Assembly: GCF_004364325.1 (NCBI RefSeq)
Contig: NZ_SOCP01000024.1
Span: forward strand, 107,930-171,929
DNA: 64,000 nucleotides
Reading direction: 5' to 3'
Source: Actinophytocola oryzae
GTDB lineage: Bacteria > Actinomycetota > Actinomycetes > Mycobacteriales > Pseudonocardiaceae
Under the pieces are notes generated by a model, which was not told the origin of the DNA, made no database searches, and was given only the letters and a program-made list of their open reading frames with translations. Below are positions 1 to 7,562 of the stretch, piece after piece. Each line of letters opens with the position of its first letter. The first letter of the stretch is position 1. A program made the position numbers and the translations under genes.

Positions 1-1
1 C

Positions 2-184
2 TTCGCCGTGGTCGTCGCCGCCGAGGGAGAGACCACCCGGGTGCTCCTCGCCGAGCGGAACCACTCCATGACCATCGACGTGCAGCCCGGCCTCAAGTAC
101 TGCTTCCTCGTCCAGGCCTCCGACGGCGACCAGGTCTACGAAAGCGACCCGCAGCCCCTGCGTGGCGCCAGCTGCCGAAAGTAG
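2..184 (+). CDS. C-terminal end of an unidentified protein (5' truncated by window)
   Basis: An open frame runs in from the left edge and ends at TAG 182-184, giving about 60 residues ending in GASCRK. The tail is beta-rich in appearance (FAVVVAAEGETTRVLLAE, then KYCFLVQASDGDQVYESDP), like a fibronectin- or carbohydrate-binding-type beta-sandwich at the end of a larger protein. The two cysteines in the tail would suit an extracytoplasmic domain. It converges on dusB with two bases between the stops. The family cannot be assigned from this fragment. Confidence 0.6.
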   Translation, partial: FAVVVAAEGETTRVLLAERNHSMTIDVQPGLKYCFLVQASDGDQVYESDPQPLRGASCRK

Positions 185-186
185 GG

Positions 187-1314
187 TCAGCCGCCCGAGT
201 GCATCATGTCGGCCCCGGCCGGGACGGTCGGGTCGTCGGGGTCGTCGAGCCAGCCGTACGGGAGCGTGACCTTGCCGCCCGACCCCTGCCGCCCCCGGGG
301 CCCCTCGCCCGCCGCCGGGAACGGCACGTCGGGGTCGAGTTCGGCCAGGTGGATGTCCAGTTCGGCCAGCGACGACACCATGGCCAGCCGTCGGCGGATC
401 TCCGCGCCGACCGGGAACCCCATGAAGTACCACGCCATGTGTTTGCGCAGGTCACGCATGCCCTTGTCCTCGCCGTCATGCTCGACGAGAAGCTCGGCGT
501 GCCGCCGCAGGACCGCGGCCACCGCACCCAGGTTCGGCGCGGCGGGCATCGGCGTCCCGGCGAACGCGGCCTGCAACTCCCCGAACAGCCAGGGACGTCC
601 GAGACACCCGCGCCCCACGACCACGCCGTCACAGCCGGTCTTCTCGACCATGGCCAGCGCGTCGGCCGCGGTGAAGATGTCGCCGTTGCCGAGCACGGGG
701 ATGGTCGTGACCGCCTCCTTCAGGCGGGCGATGTGGGTCCAGTCGGCCTGCCCCGAGTAGCGCTGGGCGGCGGTGCGTGCGTGCAGCGCCACCGCGACCG
801 CCCCCTCCGCCTCGGCGATCCGTCCCGCGTCGAGGTAGGTGTGGTGCTCGTCGTCGATGCCGATGCGGAACTTCGCGGTCACCGGCAGGTCCCCGGCCGC
901 CTCGACCGTCGCGCGGATGATGTTCGCGAACAGCCTGCGCTTGTACGGCAGCGCGGCGCCCCCGCCCTTGCGGGTGACCTTGACGACGGGGCAGCCCCAG
1001 TTCGTGTCGATGTGGTCGGCCAGCCCCTCGCCCACGATGATCCTGACGGCCTCGCGCATGGTCGCCGGGTCGACCCCGTAGAGCTGCACCGACCGGGGTG
1101 ACTCGCTCGGGTCGAACGTCATCATGTGCCACGTCTTGGGATCGCGGATGACGAGCGCCCGCGCGGTGATCATCTCGCACACGTAGAGCCCGGCGCCGTA
1201 CTCGCGGCACAACCGCCGGAACGCGACGTTCGTGATCCCGGCCATCGGCGCGAGCACGACCGGCGGATCGACCTGGTACGGACCGATTCGCAGGGCCTTC
1301 GCGACTGCTGCCAT
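187..1314 (-). CDS. dusB: tRNA-dihydrouridine synthase DusB
   Basis: This is a 375-residue FMN-dependent tRNA dihydrouridine synthase, which reduces uridines in the tRNA D-loop. The N-terminus carries the family opening PPVVLAPMAGITNVAFRRL. The catalytic-cysteine segment is visible as DTNWGCPVVKVTRKGGGAAL, followed by the TIM-barrel FMN phosphate-binding pieces TAKFRIG, ALHARTAAQRYSG and VLGNGDIF/GRGCLGRPW. A longer frame extends upstream to 1437, but that part is low-complexity and not conserved, so I start at the ATG at 1312-1314. Length and motifs are normal for actinobacterial DusB. Confidence 0.93.
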   Translation of the reverse strand: MAAVAKALRIGPYQVDPPVVLAPMAGITNVAFRRLCREYGAGLYVCEMITARALVIRDPKTWHMMTFDPSESPRSVQLYGVDPATMREAVRIIVGEGLADHIDTNWGCPVVKVTRKGGGAALPYKRRLFANIIRATVEAAGDLPVTAKFRIGIDDEHHTYLDAGRIAEAEGAVAVALHARTAAQRYSGQADWTHIARLKEAVTTIPVLGNGDIFTAADALAMVEKTGCDGVVVGRGCLGRPWLFGELQAAFAGTPMPAAPNLGAVAAVLRRHAELLVEHDGEDKGMRDLRKHMAWYFMGFPVGAEIRRRLAMVSSLAELDIHLAELDPDVPFPAAGEGPRGRQGSGGKVTLPYGWLDDPDDPTVPAGADMMHSGG

Positions 1315-1360
1315 GGCTCCATTGTGAGCGGTGGTCGAGCGGGGAACCCGCCCGGGGCCG

Positions 1361-1600
1361 TCAGGGCGCCACGGCACGCTCGACGCACTCGCGCAGCAGG
1401 GCGCGGCGCAGGTCGTGGTCGGCGGAGGGTTCGTCACTGGTGGCGGCGTAGATGCCGCTGGCAGGTGACCAGGCGGACGCCGTGCCGTGGACGAGAGCCA
1501 GCAGGCTGACGGGGTCGCCGGACCGCAGCCGTCCTACCGCCTGGGCCTCGGCGATCACCCTGCGTTTCGGCTCGGTGTCGAAGTCCCTGATGACCAGGCC
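1361..1600 (-). pseudogene. C-terminal stub of a TetR-family regulator
   Basis: The frame ends at 1361. Its conserved-looking portion (VIRDFDTEPKRRVIAEAQAV, then GDPVSLLALVHGTASAW and DLRRALLRECVERAV) resembles the ligand-binding C-terminal half of TetR regulators. No helix-turn-helix N-terminus exists. Immediately upstream, near 1600, the DNA switches to unrelated sequence that reads as the end of another gene on the opposite strand. This looks like a deletion remnant, not a functional gene. Confidence 0.55.
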
Positions 1601-1644
1601 GGGTCCGCTACCGCTTCGTCCTCGACCTGTCCGACCTCGGCTAA
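1600..1644 (+). pseudogene. C-terminal stub resembling a zinc alcohol dehydrogenase
   Basis: Read on the plus strand, 1600-1644 encodes RVRYRFVLDLSDLG followed by TAA. The D/RVRYRFVxD ending is typical of YahK/AdhA-type NAD(P)-dependent alcohol dehydrogenases. Nothing in frame upstream continues the enzyme, because the DNA to the left belongs to the TetR stub. It appears to be the last 14 codons left after a deletion joined two genes tail to tail. The assignment rests on a short motif and is tentative. Confidence 0.35.
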
Positions 1645-1674
1645 CCCGTGCGCGAGCGCCCCACCGGCCGGAAC

Positions 1675-1727
1675 GCACTGAAGGCGTCCTTCATGACGCC
1701 CAGCGTTACGAAGGCGTCCTTCAGTGC
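1675..1727. repeat. Interspersed intergenic repeat family A, copy 1
   Basis: An imperfect inverted repeat has arms at 1675-1692 and 1710-1727, around the sequence GAAGGCGTCCTTCA in direct duplication and a central ACGCCCAGCGTTACGAAGG. The same central block recurs at 10467-10487. It sits directly after the stop of the SNF2 gene and could fold in RNA, so it may act as a terminator. Confidence 0.6.
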
Positions 1728-1739
1728 AGTGGGCCGCCG

Positions 1740-4700
1740 CTACTCGAACAGGGCCTGGATGTCCTCCTTGGTGAGCGTCGGGCTGAAGATCTCGCCGTCG
1801 TCCATGACGTTCCTGAACAGCTCCGCCTTCCTGGACTGCAGAGCCATCACCTTCTCCTCGATGGTGTCCTTCGCGATCAGGCGGTAGACCATCACGTTGC
1901 GCGTCTGGCCGATGCGGTGCGTCCTGTCGACCGCCTGCGCCTCCGTCGCCGGGTTCCACCACGGGTCAAGCAGGAAGCAGTAGTCCGCCTCCGTCAGGTT
2001 CAGGCCGAAGCCGCCTGCCTTCAGGCTGATCAGGAACGCCGAGGCTCTGCCGTCCTTGAACGCGGAGATCACGTTCTGGCGGTTCCGCGTCTTGCCGTCC
2101 AGGTAGCAGTAGTCGATGCCTTCCGCGGCCAGCCGCGACTGCACCATCGAGAGGAAGCTCGTGAACTGGCTGAACACCAGGGCCCGGTGCCCACCCGCCA
2201 CGACGTCCGCGAGCTGTTCCACCAGCGCGTCGATCTTCGCCGACGGCATCGCCGCGTGCTCCTCGTCCACCAACCCCGCGTGCAGGGCGAGCTGACGCAG
2301 TGACGTCAACGAGCGCAGGATCGTGAACCTGTTGCCGTTCATGTCGTCCAGCAGCCCGAGTACCTTCTGACGCTCCCGCTGCAGCACCGTCTGGTACAGC
2401 TTGCGGTGCCTGGGGGCCAGCTCCACCTCGAGGACCTGTTCCAGCTTCGGCGGCAGGTCGGCCGCCACCTGCTCCTTCGTCCGCCGCTTCATCAGGGGAC
2501 GCACGCGCCGACGCAGCTGCGCCAGCAGTTCGGTGTCGTTGTCGCGTTCGATCGGGCGGGCGTAGTAGTCGCGGAAGCGGGTCGGGCTGGGGAACAGGCC
2601 CGGCGCCGTGATCGACAGCAGCGACCACAGCTCCATCACGTTGTTCTCCATGGGAGTGCCCGTGATCGCGAGCTTCACCGGCGCCGGGACCTTGCGCAGG
2701 CTCTGGTACACCTTCGACTGGTGGTTCTTCGTGTACTGCGCCTCGTCCATGATCAGCGCCGACCACGTCTGGTTCGCGTAGTTCTCCGCGTCGAGGCGCA
2801 GCAGCGTGTACGAGGTGATGACCACGTCGGCGTCCACGGGCAGCGGGGTGCCCCGGCGGGTCACGGTGGCCACGTTCAGCGTCGGGGCGAACTTCGCCGC
2901 CTCCGCCTTCCAGTTGGACACCACACTCGTGGGCGCCACGATCAGGAACGGGTGCTCCGCCCGCGCGTGGCAGATCAACGCGAGCGACTGGAGGGTCTTA
3001 CCCAGGCCCATGTCGTCGGCGAGGATGCCGCCCAGCCGGTGTTCCCACAGGAACGTCAGCCAGCGGTAGCCGTCCACCTGGTACGGCCGCAGCTGGGCGG
3101 TCAGCGTCGACGGCACCTCCGCGGTGGCCGCGGTGGACACGGACAGCAGGCCGTTCACCTGCCGGTCCCACGCCTCCGCCTGCTCCTCCACCACACCGAG
3201 CGCGGCCAGCTCGTCCCACAGCGTCGCCTGGTAGCGGCTGAGCTTCAGCGTGCCGTCCGAGGCGTCCTGCAGCGCCCTGGCCTCCTCGATCAGCCGCCGC
3301 AACGCCTGCAGCTCCGGCTTCTCCAGCGAGAAGTACCCGCCGTCGGGCAGCAGCAGGTGGGACTGGTCCCTCGCGAGCGCCACGAACACGTCCAGGAACG
3401 GGACCTCGCGCCCCTCCGCCCGGATGGTGATGCCCAGGTCGAACCAGTCGTTGTCGCCGGGGATCGCACTCGTGGACACGCCGATCGTCACCGAGTCGCC
3501 CACCTCGCGGTAGTCGACCGACTCGCCGTCGACGGAGATGTCCACCTCGGGACGGTCCAGCAGGCGCGGTAACACCTCGGTGGTGAACAGCATCGTGTCT
3601 ATGCCGCGGATCTCCGACGGCCACAGGGTGCCGTTCGAGCGGAGCCCGAACTGTTCCAGGGGAACGTCGGCCAGGTCCGCCAGCAGCGCCCGCTCCGCCC
3701 GTTCGTCACGGTAGGGGGCCACCTGGCCGCTCAGTGAGCTGCGTTCCGCCCTGCCCTCCACCTCGTACGCCCACTCCCAGCGCAGCGCCAGGCGGTGGCC
3801 CTCGCCATAGTCCGCGTGCAGTGCCAGCTTGGGGGCGGAGATCGCGAGCGGGGTGAACGAGTCGTCCGAGGACACCACCGGCGCCAGCCTGCGCAGCCGC
3901 GGGTAGTACTCGGCCGCGAACTTCCGCTGCTCCTTGAGGGGAATCTCCAGCCTGCGCCCGTGTGCCGTCAGCTGCCGCAACGCGGGAGGGGCCGGGTCCT
4001 TGAGACGTGCCAGGGCGAGGCGCCACTCGCGAGGCTCCCTGCTCAGCTCTCCGCGGTCCACGTGGACCACCCCGTGGTCGCCGATGAACGTCACCGGCAC
4101 CGGGTCCGGGACGGAGGGGATCCGCAGCGCCGGGTCCAGCACCAGGTTCGCGCCCTTGCGGGTGGCGTCCAGCAGCAGCACGGCGTCGTCATGGCGTGCC
4201 ACGTCACCAAGGCGGACGCGGCTGTGGATGAGCCGCAGACCCAGCTCGTCCGCCTCGGCGAGCATCGGCCACAGGCGCGGGCTGTCGAAGCCCGACAGGT
4301 CGATGAAGCGCTCGTCGTAGGAGCCCGACAGGCCGTACAGCTCACGCAGCAGCCGCACGTGGGCGGGTAGGAAATCGCCCTCGAGCCGCGTCCAGCTCAG
4401 GCCGCCCGCCACCCAGCCGGATCGGCCCGGACGAACCACGCGTGCGTACGCGCGAGGCTCGCCGGCCAGGGACAGCTCGATCGCCAGCGGGGTCGTGCCC
4501 TGGGCGTCCGCGGCCGGGGTCAGCAACGCGTTGAGCGACTGCTCCCACGTCACCTTGGTGCGGCGTGGCGCGCCTGCCACCCGGCCGGCCGCCGTGAGCA
4601 CCAGCGCCACCACGTGCTTGCAGTCCAGCCCGACGGGACAGTCGCACTCGCCCTCCGCGAACCCGAGAGCCTGTCCGAAGCCGGACGCGAAGTAGGCCGT

Positions 4701-4907
4701 GGTCGAGTAGACCTCGCCGTGTGAGCCCTGCACGCGGCCACGCACGGCACACGCGGACTCGTCCCAGCGCATGCTGACGACCGCGTGCTTGCGTGCGTAG
4801 GCAAGCCCGCGTGCGTAGGACGACGGCCCGGCCGCCTCCTCGAGCCCGATGAGGTCGGCGCCGTCGAGCATGGCGTTCTTCATGGGGGACAAGCTAGCGA
4901 GTGACAC
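1740..4907 (-). CDS. SWIM zinc-finger SNF2-family helicase/ATPase
   Basis: A 1055-residue DNA-dependent ATPase of the SNF2/Rad54 type. A SWIM zinc finger lies near residue 90 (CDCPVGLDCKH), followed by a long middle region and the two RecA-like lobes. Motif I is ADDMGLGKT near residue 630, motif II is a DEAQ box (MDEAQYTKN) near 720, then ITGTPMENN, and the C-terminal lobe has LVFSQFTSF, SLKAGGFGLNL and the motif VI region QAVDRTHRIGQT. Such proteins remodel protein-DNA complexes. The precise bacterial role is unknown. The annotated start is GTG 4907. ATG 4883 is equally plausible, and neither has a strong Shine-Dalgarno sequence. It overlaps the end of the MFS gene upstream by 14 bases, suggesting co-transcription. 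Confidence 0.92.
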   Translation of the reverse strand: MSLASLSPMKNAMLDGADLIGLEEAAGPSSYARGLAYARKHAVVSMRWDESACAVRGRVQGSHGEVYSTTAYFASGFGQALGFAEGECDCPVGLDCKHVVALVLTAAGRVAGAPRRTKVTWEQSLNALLTPAADAQGTTPLAIELSLAGEPRAYARVVRPGRSGWVAGGLSWTRLEGDFLPAHVRLLRELYGLSGSYDERFIDLSGFDSPRLWPMLAEADELGLRLIHSRVRLGDVARHDDAVLLLDATRKGANLVLDPALRIPSVPDPVPVTFIGDHGVVHVDRGELSREPREWRLALARLKDPAPPALRQLTAHGRRLEIPLKEQRKFAAEYYPRLRRLAPVVSSDDSFTPLAISAPKLALHADYGEGHRLALRWEWAYEVEGRAERSSLSGQVAPYRDERAERALLADLADVPLEQFGLRSNGTLWPSEIRGIDTMLFTTEVLPRLLDRPEVDISVDGESVDYREVGDSVTIGVSTSAIPGDNDWFDLGITIRAEGREVPFLDVFVALARDQSHLLLPDGGYFSLEKPELQALRRLIEEARALQDASDGTLKLSRYQATLWDELAALGVVEEQAEAWDRQVNGLLSVSTAATAEVPSTLTAQLRPYQVDGYRWLTFLWEHRLGGILADDMGLGKTLQSLALICHARAEHPFLIVAPTSVVSNWKAEAAKFAPTLNVATVTRRGTPLPVDADVVITSYTLLRLDAENYANQTWSALIMDEAQYTKNHQSKVYQSLRKVPAPVKLAITGTPMENNVMELWSLLSITAPGLFPSPTRFRDYYARPIERDNDTELLAQLRRRVRPLMKRRTKEQVAADLPPKLEQVLEVELAPRHRKLYQTVLQRERQKVLGLLDDMNGNRFTILRSLTSLRQLALHAGLVDEEHAAMPSAKIDALVEQLADVVAGGHRALVFSQFTSFLSMVQSRLAAEGIDYCYLDGKTRNRQNVISAFKDGRASAFLISLKAGGFGLNLTEADYCFLLDPWWNPATEAQAVDRTHRIGQTRNVMVYRLIAKDTIEEKVMALQSRKAELFRNVMDDGEIFSPTLTKEDIQALFE

Positions 4908-6102
4908 CGACAGTTTCGGTTTGCCTCGCCAGTGGGGAGGCGAGGAGCCAGGTCACAGCCAGACACGAGACCGCACCGGCCGCCAGCAGTGCCACCCGTG
5001 TCCCGGCGACCGCGCCGAGCAGCCCGCCCGACACGGCCGCCGCCGGCATCACGCCCCACATCGTCAGTTCCATGGTCGCGCTGACCCGGCCGAGCAGCTG
5101 CGGTGGACACACCGTCTGCCGGATCGTCGCCGACACGACGTTCGTCAGGATGATGCAGAAGCTCGCGACGAAACCGCTGGCCACCCACCACACGAGTCCC
5201 CAGCCGGGCGTCGTGAACGCCTGCGCCAGGAACCCGAGCCCCATCAGCGCAGTCCCGTAGACCATCGCCCTGGGGCGGCCGATCCACGTCACCAGCCGCC
5301 GGGCCAGGCCGGACGACAGCAGCGCGCCGAGCAACCCCACCGTGCCGAGCAGGCCGATCACGCCGGCGGACAACCCGATGTCCCGGACGAGGAACACCGT
5401 GCTCACGGCCATCCCGGCGCCCTGGCCGAGCACGGTCGTCGCGGTCGACAGGGCGATCGGCCGCAACAGGGGACTGTGCCACACGTACCGCACACCCTCC
5501 GCGATCTCTCTACCCAGATGACGGTCAGGCGCACGGGTGACCGGCGGCTCGCGATGCCGGATCGCACGCACCCACAGTGCCGACCACAGGAAGGAGACCG
5601 CGTCGACCGCGAACACGAACGGCGCCGTCAACAGCTGCACCAGGAACCCGCCCAGGCTGGCACCCGCGAGCGCCGCGACCGAGGCGTTGCCCGCGAGCTT
5701 CGCGTTCGCGGGCACCAGTTCGTCCGGCGGGAGCAGACGTGGCAGGTACGTCTGGTGCGCGACCTCGAAGAACACCGTCTGGACGCCGACGAGGAACATC
5801 ACCAGGTAGAGGTGCCACAGCGTGAGCGCACCGAACAACGCGGCGGCAGGCACCGTCAGCATCAGCACGGCACGCCCGAGGTCGGTCGACAGCAGCACCG
5901 GTCGGCACCGGACCCGGTCCACCCAGGCGCCGGCGAGCAGGCCGAACACCAGCCACCCCAGTGTCTCGCACGTCCTGACCAGCGCCACCTCGAACGTGGA
6001 CGCGTCGAGGTACAGAACCGCGACGAGAGGGGCGGCGAGAAACGTCATACGGGTGCCGAGCTGGTTGACCGCGTCCGCCAGCCACAACCGCCGGAAGTCC
6101 AT
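4894..6102 (-). CDS. MFS exporter (DHA3-like)
   Basis: A 402-residue membrane transporter of the major facilitator superfamily, with about twelve hydrophobic segments and the MFS loop signatures NQLGTRMTFLAAPL near the start and LVFGLLAGAWVDRVRCRPVL after TM2. The best match is the DHA3 drug/macrolide-type exporters. The ATG at 6102 lies 7 bp from a perfect inverted repeat, and an ArsR-type regulator is divergently transcribed. The natural inference is an inducible efflux pump repressed by that neighbour. The substrate cannot be read from the sequence. Confidence 0.88.
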   Translation of the reverse strand: MDFRRLWLADAVNQLGTRMTFLAAPLVAVLYLDASTFEVALVRTCETLGWLVFGLLAGAWVDRVRCRPVLLSTDLGRAVLMLTVPAAALFGALTLWHLYLVMFLVGVQTVFFEVAHQTYLPRLLPPDELVPANAKLAGNASVAALAGASLGGFLVQLLTAPFVFAVDAVSFLWSALWVRAIRHREPPVTRAPDRHLGREIAEGVRYVWHSPLLRPIALSTATTVLGQGAGMAVSTVFLVRDIGLSAGVIGLLGTVGLLGALLSSGLARRLVTWIGRPRAMVYGTALMGLGFLAQAFTTPGWGLVWWVASGFVASFCIILTNVVSATIRQTVCPPQLLGRVSATMELTMWGVMPAAAVSGGLLGAVAGTRVALLAAGAVSCLAVTWLLASPLARQTETVGVTR

Positions 6103-6109
6103 GACAACA

Positions 6110-6127
6110 CCCTAGCAATCGCTAGGG
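6110..6127. promoter_or_regulatory. Operator between MFS and ArsR genes
   Basis: A perfect inverted repeat, CCCTAGC-AATC-GCTAGGG, lies in the 43-bp divergent intergenic region. It is 7 bp from the MFS start codon and 18 bp from the regulator ATG, where it could block both promoters. It is the likely binding site of the adjacent winged-helix protein, by position only. Confidence 0.7.
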
Positions 6128-6145
6128 GGTCGCATACTGGGTGCC

Positions 6146-6673
6146 ATGGTGGATCCCGTTCTGCGTGCACTCGGCCATCCGACTCGGCTGCGGATGCTGT
6201 CGCTGATGTGGGCAGGCCCGCTCAGCGCCGCGAACCTGGCCGCCGAGCTGGGCATCTCGCACGGCCTGGCCAGCCAGCACCTCCGCACGCTCGACCGCGC
6301 GGGCCTGGTCGAGCTGACGGAGGTCCGGCCCAAACGCGGTGGCCGCGAACGCCTGTACCGGACGGTCAAGGGCACGCCGCTCTCCGACCGCACGGATGCG
6401 TCGCCCATGTTTACGGAAGCGTTCGTCAACAACATGCGAACGCGGCTGGCCATGCGGGTGCCCGACTCCGCCTCGGCCGTCACGGACGCGGAGCTGTGGC
6501 TCACCCCAGAGGTGTGGACCGAGTACCGCAAACGTTTGCTGGAGCTGATGTACGACCTGCACGAGTACGCGGTGCCACCACGCACACCCGGCGCGACACC
6601 GATCGGAGTCACCCTGATGGCGTTCGAAATGTTGCCGGGACCGGTCCCCGACAACCCGACCCATACTGAGTGA
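6146..6673 (+). CDS. ArsR-family winged-helix transcriptional regulator
   Basis: A 175-residue regulator. The first 75 residues form the ArsR winged helix: VLRALGHPTRLRMLSLM, then LAAELGISHGLASQHLRTLD as the recognition region, and GLVELTEVRPKRGGRERLYR as the wing. The C-terminal 100 residues may be a ligand or dimerisation domain. No metal-binding cysteine cluster is visible, so drug or small-molecule sensing is likelier than metal sensing. The start lies only 8 bases after a CATACT -10-like hexamer, suggesting a leaderless mRNA. It probably autoregulates together with the divergent exporter. Confidence 0.88.
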   Translation: MVDPVLRALGHPTRLRMLSLMWAGPLSAANLAAELGISHGLASQHLRTLDRAGLVELTEVRPKRGGRERLYRTVKGTPLSDRTDASPMFTEAFVNNMRTRLAMRVPDSASAVTDAELWLTPEVWTEYRKRLLELMYDLHEYAVPPRTPGATPIGVTLMAFEMLPGPVPDNPTHTE

Positions 6674-6674
6674 C

Positions 6675-6707
6675 ATGGACTTGCCGACGGTCGAGGAGGA
6701 GCGGTGA
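6675..6707 (+). CDS. Possible 10-residue leader peptide upstream of the FHA gene
   Basis: ATG 6675 opens MDLPTVEEER and stops at TGA 6705-6707, overlapping the GTG start of the FHA gene in a GTGA junction. The Shine-Dalgarno sequence of the next gene (GAGGAGGAG) is inside this mini-ORF. A CATACTGAGTGAC segment just upstream mirrors the one before the ArsR gene, so transcription could start at this ATG. It might serve translational coupling, or it may be chance. Confidence 0.3.
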   Translation: MDLPTVEEER

Positions 6708-7489
6708 CGTTCTATCCACAGCAGCTGCCCGCCTCGGTCGGCGGCCTGGCGGGCGTGGTGCCGCCTGCACCACCGGGCAGCATCTTCGTGCTGGGTGCCA
6801 CGGGCGGGTTCGCCGCGCCGCCGAGGGACCGCTTCGAGGTCGTGTTCGGCCGCAGGGAACCGGACGTGCACGTGTGTATCGGAGCGGACGACCCGCGCAT
6901 GAGCCGCCTGCAGGGCAGGCTGGTCTGCACGGGGACGGAGTGGTGGCTGCGCAACGAGGGCAAGCTGCCGATTCGGCTGCCGCAGTCGCGGTTCCTCCTG
7001 TCCGGCAACGAGGTGCCGGTGACCGAGGGCTACAGCCCGCTGTTCATCCGCACGTCCAAGCGCCGCGAGCACCTGCTGGAGGTGCGGGTGGTCGGCACGG
7101 GCAGACGCGACACGCTGGTCGGTGCGGACGACGAGACGTCCACGGCTGGTGCGGACATGTGGCCGATCGACGACAACGAGCGGATCGTGCTGGCCGCACT
7201 CGCCATGCGGTACCTGCGGCAGGAGCCACATCCGCAGCCGCAGTCGTGGAAGCAGGTCGCGGCCGACCTCAACGGTGCGTCCACCACACACTCGGAATGG
7301 ACGGAGAAGAAGGCCGCGAACGTGGTGCTGAAGGTGCGGCAGCGGTTGGAGCCGTACGTCTCGGGGCTGAGGCTGGAGGACTGGGGCGACCCGGCAGGCA
7401 ACATGGTCAACCAGCAGCTCATCCACGAACTGCTGCAGTCCGCGACGCTCCGGCCACCCGACCTGCGCCTACTCGACCAGGACGACTGA
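6704..7489 (+). CDS. FHA-domain-like protein
   Basis: A 261-residue cytoplasmic protein. Residues about 40-130 look like a forkhead-associated domain: VVFGRREPDVHVCIG, then DPRMSRLQGRLVCTGTEWWL with the FHA-type RxQ/SR..GRL pattern, and LRNEGKLPIRL in place of the usual DLxSxNGT. FHA domains bind phosphothreonine. Residues about 165-235 form a helical C-terminal region with DDNERIVLAALAMRYL and KQVAADL, resembling a small winged-helix or sigma-like module. It starts at GTG 6704 with a strong GAGGAGG site. The adjacent convergent gene is a Ser/Thr kinase, which supports a phosphosignalling role. The FHA core is divergent, so affinity for phosphopeptide is not assured. Confidence 0.75.
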   Translation: MTFYPQQLPASVGGLAGVVPPAPPGSIFVLGATGGFAAPPRDRFEVVFGRREPDVHVCIGADDPRMSRLQGRLVCTGTEWWLRNEGKLPIRLPQSRFLLSGNEVPVTEGYSPLFIRTSKRREHLLEVRVVGTGRRDTLVGADDETSTAGADMWPIDDNERIVLAALAMRYLRQEPHPQPQSWKQVAADLNGASTTHSEWTEKKAANVVLKVRQRLEPYVSGLRLEDWGDPAGNMVNQQLIHELLQSATLRPPDLRLLDQDD

Positions 7490-7562
7490 CCTGTGCGCTC
7501 GGTCAACCCGCCGCCCCGCGCACGCTCGTCAAGGCGCCCCCGGGAGCCGGCGTCGATGAACG

